The position numbers and the translations under genes were made by a program. DNA of 64,000 nt from Phenylobacterium sp. (GTDB lineage: Bacteria; Pseudomonadota; Alphaproteobacteria; Caulobacterales; Caulobacteraceae), in NCBI RefSeq assembly GCF_013911965.1, contig NZ_JACESE010000003.1, positions 186,001 through 250,000 on the forward strand, given 5' to 3'. This document shows positions 45,528 through 54,050 of the stretch, in pieces (within the stretch, counting starts at the first letter, position 1; the number at the start of each line of letters is the position of its first letter). The notes below the pieces were generated by a model. It saw only the letters and a program-made list of their open reading frames with translations. It ran no database searches and had not been told where the DNA came from.

Positions 45528-47222
45528 CTACTTCGTCGGCGCGGCCGCCGTCTGGCGAACGCCCGGACCGGCGCGGGAGGCGAGCTTGGCTTCGGCGTCG
45601 GCCCGGATGCGCTTGTCCGGATCCAGCGTCAGGACGCGGCGCCACTGGAAGACGGCCTCGTCCCGGCGGCCGACCTGCCAGTAGGCGTCGCCGAGGTGGT
45701 TGTTGATCTCAGGATCGCCCGCCTCGAGTTCGACGGCTTCCTCGAGCTTCTCCACCGCCTTGTCGTATTCGCCGAGGCGATAATAGCCCCAGCCGAGCGT
45801 GTCGATCATGGCGCCGGACCGGGGGTTCGACGCCACGGCGCGCTCGACCATCTCCATGGCCTCCTCGAGCCGCTCGCCGCGGTCGATCCAGCCATAGGCG
45901 AGGTAGTTCAGGATGTCGGGTTCGTCCGGGTTGAGCTCCAGCGCCGCCTGCAGGTCCGCCTCGGCCTGCGGCCAGGCGCCCATCCGCTCATAGGCCGCGC
46001 CGCGGCCGAACAGCAGACGCCAGTCCGGCGCCGGGCTTTCCTCGATTAGCCGGGTCAGCGGCGGAATGGCCTCCGCATACCGTTCATTGGTCCGCAGCAG
46101 GTCCGACAGGGTGAGGAGCGCCGTGGGGTCGCCATCGGCGGCGGCCTGGCGTGCGATCTCCAGCGCCCTCTCCGGCTCGTCCGCATTCTGGTAGCTCCAG
46201 GCGAGCTTGCTCTGGGCCGCGGGATATTCCGGCGTTCCGGGCTCGGCGCGGGCATAGGCTTCGCGCGCCGCCTGCAGGTCGCCCGCCGCGGCCATCAGGT
46301 CGCCCACCATGAGCCAGGCGTCCGTCCGCTCTGGGTCGAGGTGGAGGGCCAGGCGCAGATAGACCAGGGCGAACTGGCTCTGGCGCGCCGCCAGCATGGC
46401 CGCGGCAGGCGTCAGCAGGGCCTGGGCGGCGCCCTCCTTCGGCGTCGGCGGCGGCGGAGCGGCGCGGCGATCGGCGGCGCGCGCCCGCGCGGCCGTCAGC
46501 AGGGCGTCGCGGGGATAGGCCAGGAGGCCGCGGTCGTAGAGGGCCACGGCCTCGTCCCGCCGGCCCCGCCGCTCCAGGAACTCGCCATGCGCCAGGACCA
46601 TCATGGGCGCGGCCTCGGGCTCGGCGGTCAGGGCCTTGAAGTCGGTCTCGGCCTCGTCGAAGCGCCGCAGCCGCTCGTACTGGTAGGCCTGGCCCAGCAG
46701 GCCGAAGAACTCCACCAGCTTGTCGTTGGGCACGTCGGGCCGGACGATGGCGCCCTGACGGTCGCCGGCCTGAGCCGCGGCCCAGGGCGTGAGCAGGGCC
46801 GCAGCCGTGCGGTGCGGGAAACCGATCTCCTGGGCGGTGAGCAGGGTGTAGGCCTCGCGGCCGTCGCCATGGGCCATGGCGTCGACGGCGCGCACGAGGC
46901 GCGCCAGGCGCTTGGCCGCTTCGGAAGCGTCGGCCTCGGTCGGCGCCATGCGCACGGCCATGTCGATGTCGCCGCTGAGCACGGCGGCGGTGAAGGCGCG
47001 CTCGTCCAGCACGCCGACGCCGCTCTCCTCGGCTGCGCGGCCGAAATAGTCGGCGGCCTGCACGCTCTCGCCGTCGCTGAGCGCGGCCTGCCCCGCCAGG
47101 AAGAGGCCGTAGGGCGAGCGGCCCGCCCAGTCCTGCGAGACCGGCGGGCTGGCGGGCGCCGTCGCAGCGCAGGCCGAAAGGACGAGAGCGGAGACCGCCA
47201 GGGTCAGAGATCGAAGACGCAT
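45528..47222 (-). CDS. TPR-repeat lipoprotein
   Basis: 564 residues. A lipoprotein signal (VSALVLSAC) precedes many tetratricopeptide repeats, most clear in the C-terminal half (AWLMVGDLMAAAGDLQAAREAYARAE, PDILNYLAYGWIDRGERLEEAMEMVERAV, GWGYYRLGEYDKAVEKLEEAV, INNHLGDAYWQVGRRDEAVFQWRRVL). Such proteins serve as scaffolds in the periplasm. The partner is unknown. Upstream of ispE in one transcript. Confidence 0.88.
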   Translation of the reverse strand: MRLRSLTLAVSALVLSACAATAPASPPVSQDWAGRSPYGLFLAGQAALSDGESVQAADYFGRAAEESGVGVLDERAFTAAVLSGDIDMAVRMAPTEADASEAAKRLARLVRAVDAMAHGDGREAYTLLTAQEIGFPHRTAAALLTPWAAAQAGDRQGAIVRPDVPNDKLVEFFGLLGQAYQYERLRRFDEAETDFKALTAEPEAAPMMVLAHGEFLERRGRRDEAVALYDRGLLAYPRDALLTAARARAADRRAAPPPPTPKEGAAQALLTPAAAMLAARQSQFALVYLRLALHLDPERTDAWLMVGDLMAAAGDLQAAREAYARAEPGTPEYPAAQSKLAWSYQNADEPERALEIARQAAADGDPTALLTLSDLLRTNERYAEAIPPLTRLIEESPAPDWRLLFGRGAAYERMGAWPQAEADLQAALELNPDEPDILNYLAYGWIDRGERLEEAMEMVERAVASNPRSGAMIDTLGWGYYRLGEYDKAVEKLEEAVELEAGDPEINNHLGDAYWQVGRRDEAVFQWRRVLTLDPDKRIRADAEAKLASRAGPGVRQTAAAPTK

Positions 47223-47268
47223 CCCCGCAGGGTTTCCTTTCCGGCCGTGCGCCGCAAGCGGCGTCCGG

Positions 47269-48942
47269 TCACATGTTGGGATAGTTCGGTCCGTCGCCGC
47301 CCTGCGGGGTCGTCCAGTTGATGTTCTGGGACGGATCCTTGATGTCGCAGGTCTTGCAGTGGACGCAGTTCTGGAAGTTGATCTGGAACTTCGGGTTCTG
47401 CCCGTTGTCGTCGTAGAGCACCTCGTAGACGCCCGCCGGGCAGTAGAGGCGCGCCGGCTCGCCGAACTTCGGCAGGTTCACCTCGATCGGGACCGACGGG
47501 TCCTTCAGCTTCAGGTGCGCCGGCTGGTTCTCGTCGTGGTTTGTGGCCGACAGGAAGACCGAGGACAGCTTGTCGAAGCTGATCTCGTTGTCCGGCTTCG
47601 GATAGACGATCGGCTTGTGGTCCTTGGCCAGGCCGGTGGAGGCCGCGTCGGTCTTCTTGTGCTTCATCGTTCCGAAGAAGGAGAAGCCGCCGGTCAGGCT
47701 GGTGATCGTCATGTCGACGCCGCCGAGCATCATGCCGAGCGCCGTGCCGAAGCGCGCCAGCAGCGGCTTGGCGTTGCGGACCAGCTTGAGCTCCTTGGCG
47801 ACCCAGGAGCTCTTGTAGGCCTGTTCATACTCGACCAGTTCGTCGCCCTGGCGGCCGCCCTGGATGGCGGCGAAGGCGGCCTCGGCGGCCAGCATGCCGG
47901 TCTTCATGGCGTTGTGGCTGCCCTTGATCCGCGGCACGTTCACGAAGCCCGCCGAGCAGCCGATGAGGGCGCCGCCGGGGAAGAACAGCTTCGGCACCGA
48001 CTGGTAGCCGCCCTCGGTGATGGCGCGCGCCCCATAGGCGATGCGCTTGCCGCCCTCCAGATGCGGACGGACCGCCGGATGCTGCTTGAAGCGCTGGAAC
48101 TCGTCGAACGGCGACAGCCACGGGTTCTGGTAGTTCAGGTGCACCACGAAGCCGATGGCCACGTAGTTGTCCCCGAAGTGATACATGAAGCTGCCGCCGC
48201 CGGTCTTGTCGTCGAGCGGCCAGCCCAGGGTGTGCTGCACCAGGCCCGGCTGGAACTTGTCGTCGGGGACCTGCCACAGCTCCTTCAGGCCGATGCCGAA
48301 CTTCTGCGGCTCCTTGCCCTTGGCGAGGTCGAACTTGCCGATCAGCTGCTTGGCGAGCGAACCGCGGACGCCTTCGCCGATGAAGGTGTACTTGGCGTGC
48401 AGCTCGACGCCCGGCTGGTAGTCCGCCGTCTTCTCGCCGTCCTTGTCGATGCCGAAGACGCCGGCGACGACGCCCTTCACCGAGCCGTCCTCGTTGTAGA
48501 CGAGGTCGGAGGCGGCCATGCCGGGATAGATCTCGACGCCCAGCGCCTCGGCCTGCTGGCCGAGCCAGCGGCACACATTGCCCAGCGAGGCGATGTAGTT
48601 GCCGTGGTTCATCATGAACTTCGGCATGGGCAGCCAGGTGATGTCGAGTTCGCCCTGCGGTCCCAGGAAGATGAACTTGTCCTTCTTGACCGGCGTCTCG
48701 AGCGGCGCGCCCTGCTCCTTCCAGTCGGGGATCAGCTCATTGATGGCGATCGGGTCGATGACCGCGCCCGACAGGATGTGGGCGCCGACCTCGGAGCCCT
48801 TTTCCAGCACGGCGACGCTGACCTCGGTCCCGGCTTCGGCGGCGAGCTGTTTCAGGCGGATCGAGGCCGCCAGGCCGGCCGGCCCCGCGCCCACGATGAC
48901 GACGTCGTACTCCATGGACTCCCGTTCGACGTCTTCGCTCAT
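47269..48942 (-). CDS. Electron transfer flavoprotein-ubiquinone oxidoreductase
   Basis: 557 residues. It passes electrons from ETF to ubiquinone, linking acyl-CoA and amino acid oxidation to the respiratory chain. FAD motif VIVGAGPAGLAASIRL at the N-terminus; ubiquinone-type membrane segment LIGCSAGFVNVPRIKG; the 4Fe-4S cysteines at the C-terminus (CPAGVYEV; NCVHCKTCDIKDPSQ). I chose the ATG at 48942; a GTG at 48954 has its Shine-Dalgarno too close. Confidence 0.95.
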   Translation of the reverse strand: MSEDVERESMEYDVVIVGAGPAGLAASIRLKQLAAEAGTEVSVAVLEKGSEVGAHILSGAVIDPIAINELIPDWKEQGAPLETPVKKDKFIFLGPQGELDITWLPMPKFMMNHGNYIASLGNVCRWLGQQAEALGVEIYPGMAASDLVYNEDGSVKGVVAGVFGIDKDGEKTADYQPGVELHAKYTFIGEGVRGSLAKQLIGKFDLAKGKEPQKFGIGLKELWQVPDDKFQPGLVQHTLGWPLDDKTGGGSFMYHFGDNYVAIGFVVHLNYQNPWLSPFDEFQRFKQHPAVRPHLEGGKRIAYGARAITEGGYQSVPKLFFPGGALIGCSAGFVNVPRIKGSHNAMKTGMLAAEAAFAAIQGGRQGDELVEYEQAYKSSWVAKELKLVRNAKPLLARFGTALGMMLGGVDMTITSLTGGFSFFGTMKHKKTDAASTGLAKDHKPIVYPKPDNEISFDKLSSVFLSATNHDENQPAHLKLKDPSVPIEVNLPKFGEPARLYCPAGVYEVLYDDNGQNPKFQINFQNCVHCKTCDIKDPSQNINWTTPQGGDGPNYPNM

Positions 48943-49082
48943 GTCCCCTGTCACTCCTCTTGCCGCCGGTCGGGGCCCCTCACCCTCGCCGACGTTGTTG
49001 ATCCGTCGCGCGTCTTATCGGAAGGTGAGACCCGCGCGGTCAAGGACAAACCCCGCGAAACGCAGGACTTTCGACCCCCCGC

Positions 49083-49910
49083 ATGCCCCAGACCGCCCCG
49101 CCCGCCGATCGCGCCCTGGCCGAAAGCCTGCTGGCCTTCTGGGCGGACGCCGGGGTCGATTCGCTCTTTCTGGACGCGCCCGTGGACCGGATCGCCGCCG
49201 GTCTCGCACCGCCGCCGCGCCGGGCCGAGCCGCCGCCGCCCACCGCCCTGCGCGCGCCGCCCGCCCCCGGCGCGCGGCCTGACGTCGCAGCCGCGGCCGC
49301 CGAGGCGCGGAGCCTGGCCGCCGCCGCCGGCGACCTGGCCGCGCTCAAGGCGGCCATCGAGGCCTATGAGGGCTGTCCGATCCGCTTCGAGGGCGCCGCC
49401 CGCCAGGCGGTGTTCAGCCGCGGCGCCCCCGACGCGCCCGTCATGATCGTCGGCGAGGGTCCCGGAGCGGAGGAGGACGCGCGCGGCGAGCCGTTCGTGG
49501 GGCGCGCCGGCCAGCTGCTCGACCGCATGCTCGCCGCCGCCGGACTGACCGACCGCGTCTTCATCACCAACACCGTCTTCTGGCGGCCGCCGGGCAACCG
49601 CACCCCGACGCCCGCCGAACAGGCCGCCTGCGCCCCCTTCGTGGAGCGCGCCATCGAACTCGTGCGGCCCAAGATGCTCCTGCTCCTCGGCGGCGCGTCG
49701 GCCAAGGCCATGCTGCGCCGGGAAGAAGGCATCCTCTCGATGCGCGGCCGCTGGTTCGAATGGCGCTCGGCCGATGAGCGCCTCGAACTGCCCGCCATGC
49801 CGACGCTTCATCCGGCCTTCCTGCTCCGCCAGCCGGCGGCGAAGAAGAAGGCGTGGAGCGACATCCTCTCTCTGGTGCAAAGGCTTGATCGGCCGGAGCG
49901 CCCCCACTAG
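49083..49910 (+). CDS. Uracil-DNA glycosylase, family 4-like, with incomplete Fe-S cysteines
   Basis: 275 residues. A variable Ala/Pro-rich N-terminal 90 residues is followed by the UDG core: GEGPGAEEDARGEPFVGRAGQLLD (motif 1), RPPGNRTPTPAEQ and the motif with catalytic His HPAFLLRQP. Family 4 enzymes bind a 4Fe-4S cluster with four Cys (C-x2-C, a Cys before RPPGNR, and one in AAC). Only Cys98 and Cys183 remain; the other two are Tyr95 and Trp167. It removes uracil from DNA; the cluster may be lost or replaced. Confidence 0.88.
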   Translation: MPQTAPPADRALAESLLAFWADAGVDSLFLDAPVDRIAAGLAPPPRRAEPPPPTALRAPPAPGARPDVAAAAAEARSLAAAAGDLAALKAAIEAYEGCPIRFEGAARQAVFSRGAPDAPVMIVGEGPGAEEDARGEPFVGRAGQLLDRMLAAAGLTDRVFITNTVFWRPPGNRTPTPAEQAACAPFVERAIELVRPKMLLLLGGASAKAMLRREEGILSMRGRWFEWRSADERLELPAMPTLHPAFLLRQPAAKKKAWSDILSLVQRLDRPERPH

Positions 49911-49976
49911 ACCTTGTCGCAGCATCGAAAAGGGGGCCATGAGCGGCGGCGCGAGCCGAGGCTTGTGGAAGGTCGG

Positions 49977-51596
49977 ATGACGACTTCGACGCGACGGCAG
50001 CTTTTCCGGCTCGGCATGGGCGCGGCCACGGCCGCAGGCCTGATGGGCGCCGGCGGCCAGGCCTGGGCGGCGGTGCAGGTTCTCTCGCCCTGGGACGTCG
50101 CCCGGTACAAGGCCGCGTTCGCCGCCGTCGACCGCGGCGACTTCATCGAAGCCCAGATGCAAATGACCGAGCTGAAGGATCGTTCCCTCGCCGGCCATAT
50201 CGCCTTCCGCCAGCTGATGCACCCGACCGCCCACACCTCGGCCTATGAGGAGTTGCGGGACTGGCTGGCGGCCTATGCCGATCTTCCGGGCGCCGAGCGG
50301 GTCCACGCCCTGGCGCTGCGGCGCAAGCCCGCCGGCGCGCCCGCCCCGCGCGCGCCCGTCGTCACCGGCCTCGACTGGGGCCGCGTGGAAAAGGCCGCCC
50401 AGACCGTCGGCGGACGGCTGAACTCCGACAAGGGCCGCTCGGCCCGCGAGGCCTTCTATGGCGGCGATGTGGAGCGGGCTTTCACCCTGGCGGCCGACGC
50501 CGGCGAACGGTGGATCGCCGGCATGTCCGCCTATCGCCTGGGCCGCTACGAAGAGGCCGAGGGCTTCTTCAGCGCCGTCGCCCGCGACGAGGAGGAAGGG
50601 CCGTGGCTGCGGGCCGCCGGCGGCTTCTGGGCCGCGAGAGCCGCCGCCAAGACCGAAGAAGCCGATCGCGCGGTGGCGCATCTGCGCGTCGCCTCGCAGC
50701 ACCCCGAAACCTTCTACGGCAAGATCGCCGAACGCCGTCTGGCGCTGACCGCCGACGAAGCGCCCTTGCGCCTGTCCCAGGCGGGCCGCCGCTCCCCCTT
50801 CTATCAGCCGGCCGCCAGCACGGGCGGGGGCGTCGACACCTTGCGCTTCGCCAAGAGCGACCCGCGCGCCCACCGTGCGGTGGCGCTCAGTCAGGTCGGA
50901 CTTGCGATGGAGGCGGGGCTCGAGCTGCGCGCCGGCCTGATGCTCGCCCGCAACGAGATCGAGCGCGCGCGCTGGACGACGCTGGCCCTGGCGCTGAACG
51001 CCCCCCTCACCTCTCAGGCCGACACCCGCTCGGCCCGGGGCGTGCGCGCCGCCTTCGCCTATCCGACGCCGGCGCTGGAGCCCAAATGGGGCTTCACCAT
51101 CGACAAGGCGCTCGTCTACGCGATCGTCAACCAGGAGAGCCGGTTCAATCCCGCCGCCGTCTCGCCCGCCGGCGCGGTCGGCCTGATGCAGCTGATGCCG
51201 GACGCGGCGGCGCGCGCGGCGGGCGACGACAAGCTGAAGAGCGACATGACCCCGCTCTTCGATCCCGCCTTCAACCTCCGCGTCGGCCAGGACTACCTCA
51301 CCTGGCTGATGGAGCGCGGCGTGGGCTACGATCTGCTGCAGGTGGTGGCGGCCTATAACGGCGGTCCCGGCACGCTGCAGAAGACGCGCCAGATGGTCGG
51401 CGAGACCGCCGACAGCCTGCTGGTCATCGAGTGCCTGCCCTCGGTGGAGACGCGCAACTATGTCGAGAAGGTGATCGCCGCCTACTGGGCCTATCGCGAG
51501 CACTTCGGCGAGACGTGCAAGACCCTGGACGCGGCGGCCGCCGGCGCCCGCATCATCGACGCCCGCCTCGACTTCGACGCCCGGATGAAATTCTAG
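49977..51596 (+). CDS. Soluble lytic murein transglycosylase (Tat-type signal)
   Basis: 539 residues. The C-terminal SLT domain has the catalytic Glu387 in NQESRFNPAAVSPAGAVGLMQLMP and later AYNGGPG. The N-terminus carries a twin-arginine-like signal (STRRQLFRLG followed by an Ala/Gly-rich hydrophobic stretch to GGQAWA), so it may be exported folded. The middle 300 residues are helical repeats that form the ring of Slt70-type enzymes. It cleaves peptidoglycan glycan strands with 1,6-anhydro formation. I chose the ATG at 49977. The stop is shared with the opposite gene (CTAG). Confidence 0.9.
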   Translation: MTTSTRRQLFRLGMGAATAAGLMGAGGQAWAAVQVLSPWDVARYKAAFAAVDRGDFIEAQMQMTELKDRSLAGHIAFRQLMHPTAHTSAYEELRDWLAAYADLPGAERVHALALRRKPAGAPAPRAPVVTGLDWGRVEKAAQTVGGRLNSDKGRSAREAFYGGDVERAFTLAADAGERWIAGMSAYRLGRYEEAEGFFSAVARDEEEGPWLRAAGGFWAARAAAKTEEADRAVAHLRVASQHPETFYGKIAERRLALTADEAPLRLSQAGRRSPFYQPAASTGGGVDTLRFAKSDPRAHRAVALSQVGLAMEAGLELRAGLMLARNEIERARWTTLALALNAPLTSQADTRSARGVRAAFAYPTPALEPKWGFTIDKALVYAIVNQESRFNPAAVSPAGAVGLMQLMPDAAARAAGDDKLKSDMTPLFDPAFNLRVGQDYLTWLMERGVGYDLLQVVAAYNGGPGTLQKTRQMVGETADSLLVIECLPSVETRNYVEKVIAAYWAYREHFGETCKTLDAAAAGARIIDARLDFDARMKF

Positions 51597-52051
51597 CCCA
51601 GCCGGACCGCGCCGCGGCCGAACCGACGGCGCAGACGGTTCAGATCGCCTTCCGGCTGGCCGAAATCGCGCTTTCGGATCAGCAGCCCCGCGCGCTGCGA
51701 CCGGCCGAAGGCCGCAAGCCAGCCGGATTCCACCGGCGGCAGGACCAGGGCGGGCCGCGTCGAACCGGCGACATGATCGGCCAGCGCCTCGCGCCAGCGG
51801 CTGACGAACCGCATCTCCGGCGCGACGAGCAGAAGCCAGTCGCCCCTCACAGCCTGCGCCGCATCGCTGATCGCGCCGCCGACCAGTCGCGCCCCGGCGT
51901 CTTCGCACAACAGAGCGGTGGCCCCGGAGGCGTCGCCGCCGACCACGACGACGTCCCGCACCAGGCCTTCGACCGCCGCCGGCACGAGGACGGCGAACAG
52001 GCCTGCCAGCGCTTCGTCGGACTCTGGGACGGGAACGATGACGGAGATCAT
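51593..52051 (-). CDS. Short glycosyltransferase-2-like protein
   Basis: 152 residues. It starts like a GT2 enzyme (MISVIVPVPESDEALAGLFAVL, VVVVGGDASGATALL, WLLLVAPEMRF), but it lacks the C-terminal acceptor half and the usual DxD is APEM, so it may be catalytically inactive or a short TIGR04283-like form. It converges on the transglycosylase, sharing the palindromic stop CTAG. Confidence 0.65.
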   Translation of the reverse strand: MISVIVPVPESDEALAGLFAVLVPAAVEGLVRDVVVVGGDASGATALLCEDAGARLVGGAISDAAQAVRGDWLLLVAPEMRFVSRWREALADHVAGSTRPALVLPPVESGWLAAFGRSQRAGLLIRKRDFGQPEGDLNRLRRRFGRGAVRLG

Positions 52052-52081
52052 GCCGCTACAAGCCGCGCGGCTGTCCCCGCG

Positions 52082-52429
52082 TCAATCGGCGGGCGTCTCG
52101 ACAAGGGCTTTCAGCCGCCCGAGCGCGGCCTCCCAGTGGTCGGCGACCTGCTGCAGGTAGGTCTGCGCCTCGCCCAGCGGGCCCGGCCGATAGGCGTAGC
52201 GCGTCTCCCGCCCCGTGCGTGCGCACCGGACCAGGCCGGCCTTCTCCAGAACGTGCAGATGCTTGGTCACGGCCTGACGGGTCAGGTCCGTTTCCGCGGC
52301 GAGCGCCGAGATCGAACGATGCTCCCCGTCGCTGAGGCGGGCGAGAAGGGCGAGCCTCGTGGGATCGCCCAGGGCCGCAAAGATCGGCGCCGCCTCGGCG
52401 GCCGGCATGACGGGTTCAGGTCTCGACAT
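52082..52429 (-). CDS. ArsR-family transcriptional regulator
   Basis: 115 residues. Winged-helix of ArsR type (FAALGDPTRLALLARLSDGEHRSISALAAETDLTRQAVTKHLHVLEKAGLV). No metal-binding Cys motif is seen, matching the non-metal group that pairs with SRPBCC proteins. Its start overlaps the end of the SRPBCC gene by 14 bases, so both are co-transcribed. Confidence 0.88.
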   Translation of the reverse strand: MSRPEPVMPAAEAAPIFAALGDPTRLALLARLSDGEHRSISALAAETDLTRQAVTKHLHVLEKAGLVRCARTGRETRYAYRPGPLGEAQTYLQQVADHWEAALGRLKALVETPAD

Positions 52430-52862
52430 AGGCCTTGATGTTCTTCACCTGAGCCGCCCAGCCGCCTTCGTTCATGCGGAAGGCTTCGGCGCGGCGGTGC
52501 TCGGGGATGTTCTCGAACCCCGACTCTACCACTGTCAGGCGCGTCCCCGTCGAGGTCGGCGTCAGGGTGAACTCGACCCGCGTCGGCGTCTCGGCCGAAT
52601 AGTCGGCCCCCTCTTCGACCGCATAGGGATGCCAGGTGAAGGCGAACAGACGCGGCGCCTCCATGGCGACGATGCGCACCTCCCACGGCACGTGTTCGAA
52701 GCCCGGCACGAGGATCTGCCCCCTCGCCTCCTCCCCGACGGCGAAGCCGGTGTCGATGCGGACGCGGAACCATGCGCCGAACTGAGCCGGCTCGGTGAGC
52801 GCGGTCCAGACCCGTTCGACCGGCGCTTCGATGTCGATGGACCTCTCGATGGATTGAGACAT
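52416..52862 (-). CDS. SRPBCC (AHSA1-like) domain protein
   Basis: 148 residues. Starts SIERSIDIEAPVERVWTALTEPAQFGAWF and ends MNEGGWAAQVKNIKAYV, the AHSA1/START-like fold with a hydrophobic cavity. Function is unknown; such genes commonly pair with ArsR regulators. I chose the ATG at 52862 because it lines up with the family start. It is divergent from the radical-SAM gene. Confidence 0.85.
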   Translation of the reverse strand: MSQSIERSIDIEAPVERVWTALTEPAQFGAWFRVRIDTGFAVGEEARGQILVPGFEHVPWEVRIVAMEAPRLFAFTWHPYAVEEGADYSAETPTRVEFTLTPTSTGTRLTVVESGFENIPEHRRAEAFRMNEGGWAAQVKNIKAYVET

Positions 52863-52973
52863 TAGCAACCTCCTGGTTGCTCGTTTTGTCGCACATTGGG
52901 GCGTTCCGCGCAACCAATTAGATGCGCTTTTGATGTTCTTGTTCCGTTCTATCCGACCGCCTATGGTGGCGCC

Positions 52974-54050
52974 ATGTCCACCTTCACACAGCAGGTGCGC
53001 GGGCGAGGCGCGCGCTCCAACGCCACCAGCCGTTTCGACTCGCTGAAGCGGGAGGCCTTCGACGACGGCTGGACGCTGGAGGACGAGGCGCCGGCGCAGC
53101 TGCGCACGAGCGTCCTGCCCGATCGGGCAAGGACGATCATCGCGCGCAACACCAGTCCCGACGTCGGTTTCGACCGCTCGATCAACCCTTATCGCGGCTG
53201 CGAGCACGGCTGCATCTACTGCTATGCCCGACCGGCGCACGCCTTTCTGGGCCTGTCGCCCGGCCTCGACTTCGAAAGCCGCCTCTTCTTCAAGCCGGAC
53301 GCCGCCGCCCTGCTGGAAGCCGAGCTCTCGACCAGGGGTTATCAGCCGCGCGTGATCCACATCGGCGGCGACACCGATCCCTATCAGCCGCTGGAACGGG
53401 ACCTTCGCGTGACCCGCCAGGTGATGGAGGTGCTGCAGCGCTTCGGCCATCCCTTCTCGATCATCACCAAGTCGGCCCTGATCCAGAGGGACGCGGACAT
53501 ACTGGCGGACATGGCTGGCCGCAATCTGGTGCGCGTGGCGATCTCCATCACAACACTCAACCGCCGGCTCGCCCGCAGCATGGAGCCCCGCGCCGCCACG
53601 CCCGAACGGCGATTGGCCGCGGTGCGCACCCTCAGCCAAGCCGGCGTTCCCGTCGTCGTCATGTTCGCCCCCTGCATTCCGGGCCTGAACGACCACGAGA
53701 TGGAGGCGGTCCTGGAACGGTCGGCCGAGGCGGGGGCCGTCGGGGCCGGCTATGTCGCCCTGCGCCTGCCCCTGGAGATCAAGGATCTGTTCCACGAGTG
53801 GCTGGCGACCGATCACCCGGACCGGGCTGGCCGGGTCGCCTCCCTGGTGCGGCAGATCCGCGGCGGGCGCGACTATGATGCGCGCTTCGGCGTGCGGATG
53901 AAGGGCCAGGGCCCGGTGGCCCAGATGATGGCCCAGAGGTTTCGCGCCGCCCGTCGGCGCTATGGGCTCGACCGCCACCTGCCCGACCTCGCCCTCGACC
54001 GCTTCGCGCCGCCGCCCCGGGCCGGCGACCAGATCGACCTGTTCGGCTAG
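52974..54050 (+). CDS. PA0069-family radical SAM protein with C-terminal QIDLF
   Basis: 358 residues. The 4Fe-4S cluster motif is C-x3-C-x2-C (CEHGCIYC, Cys76, 80, 83), with a SplB-like barrel and IGGDTDPYQPLE after it. This family (PA0069) is related to spore photoproduct lyase and its substrate is unknown. The last residues DQIDLFG contain QIDLF, close to the sliding-clamp binding consensus QL(S/D)LF. The stop is shared with the opposite RNA methyltransferase gene. Confidence 0.87.
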   Translation: MSTFTQQVRGRGARSNATSRFDSLKREAFDDGWTLEDEAPAQLRTSVLPDRARTIIARNTSPDVGFDRSINPYRGCEHGCIYCYARPAHAFLGLSPGLDFESRLFFKPDAAALLEAELSTRGYQPRVIHIGGDTDPYQPLERDLRVTRQVMEVLQRFGHPFSIITKSALIQRDADILADMAGRNLVRVAISITTLNRRLARSMEPRAATPERRLAAVRTLSQAGVPVVVMFAPCIPGLNDHEMEAVLERSAEAGAVGAGYVALRLPLEIKDLFHEWLATDHPDRAGRVASLVRQIRGGRDYDARFGVRMKGQGPVAQMMAQRFRAARRRYGLDRHLPDLALDRFAPPPRAGDQIDLFG

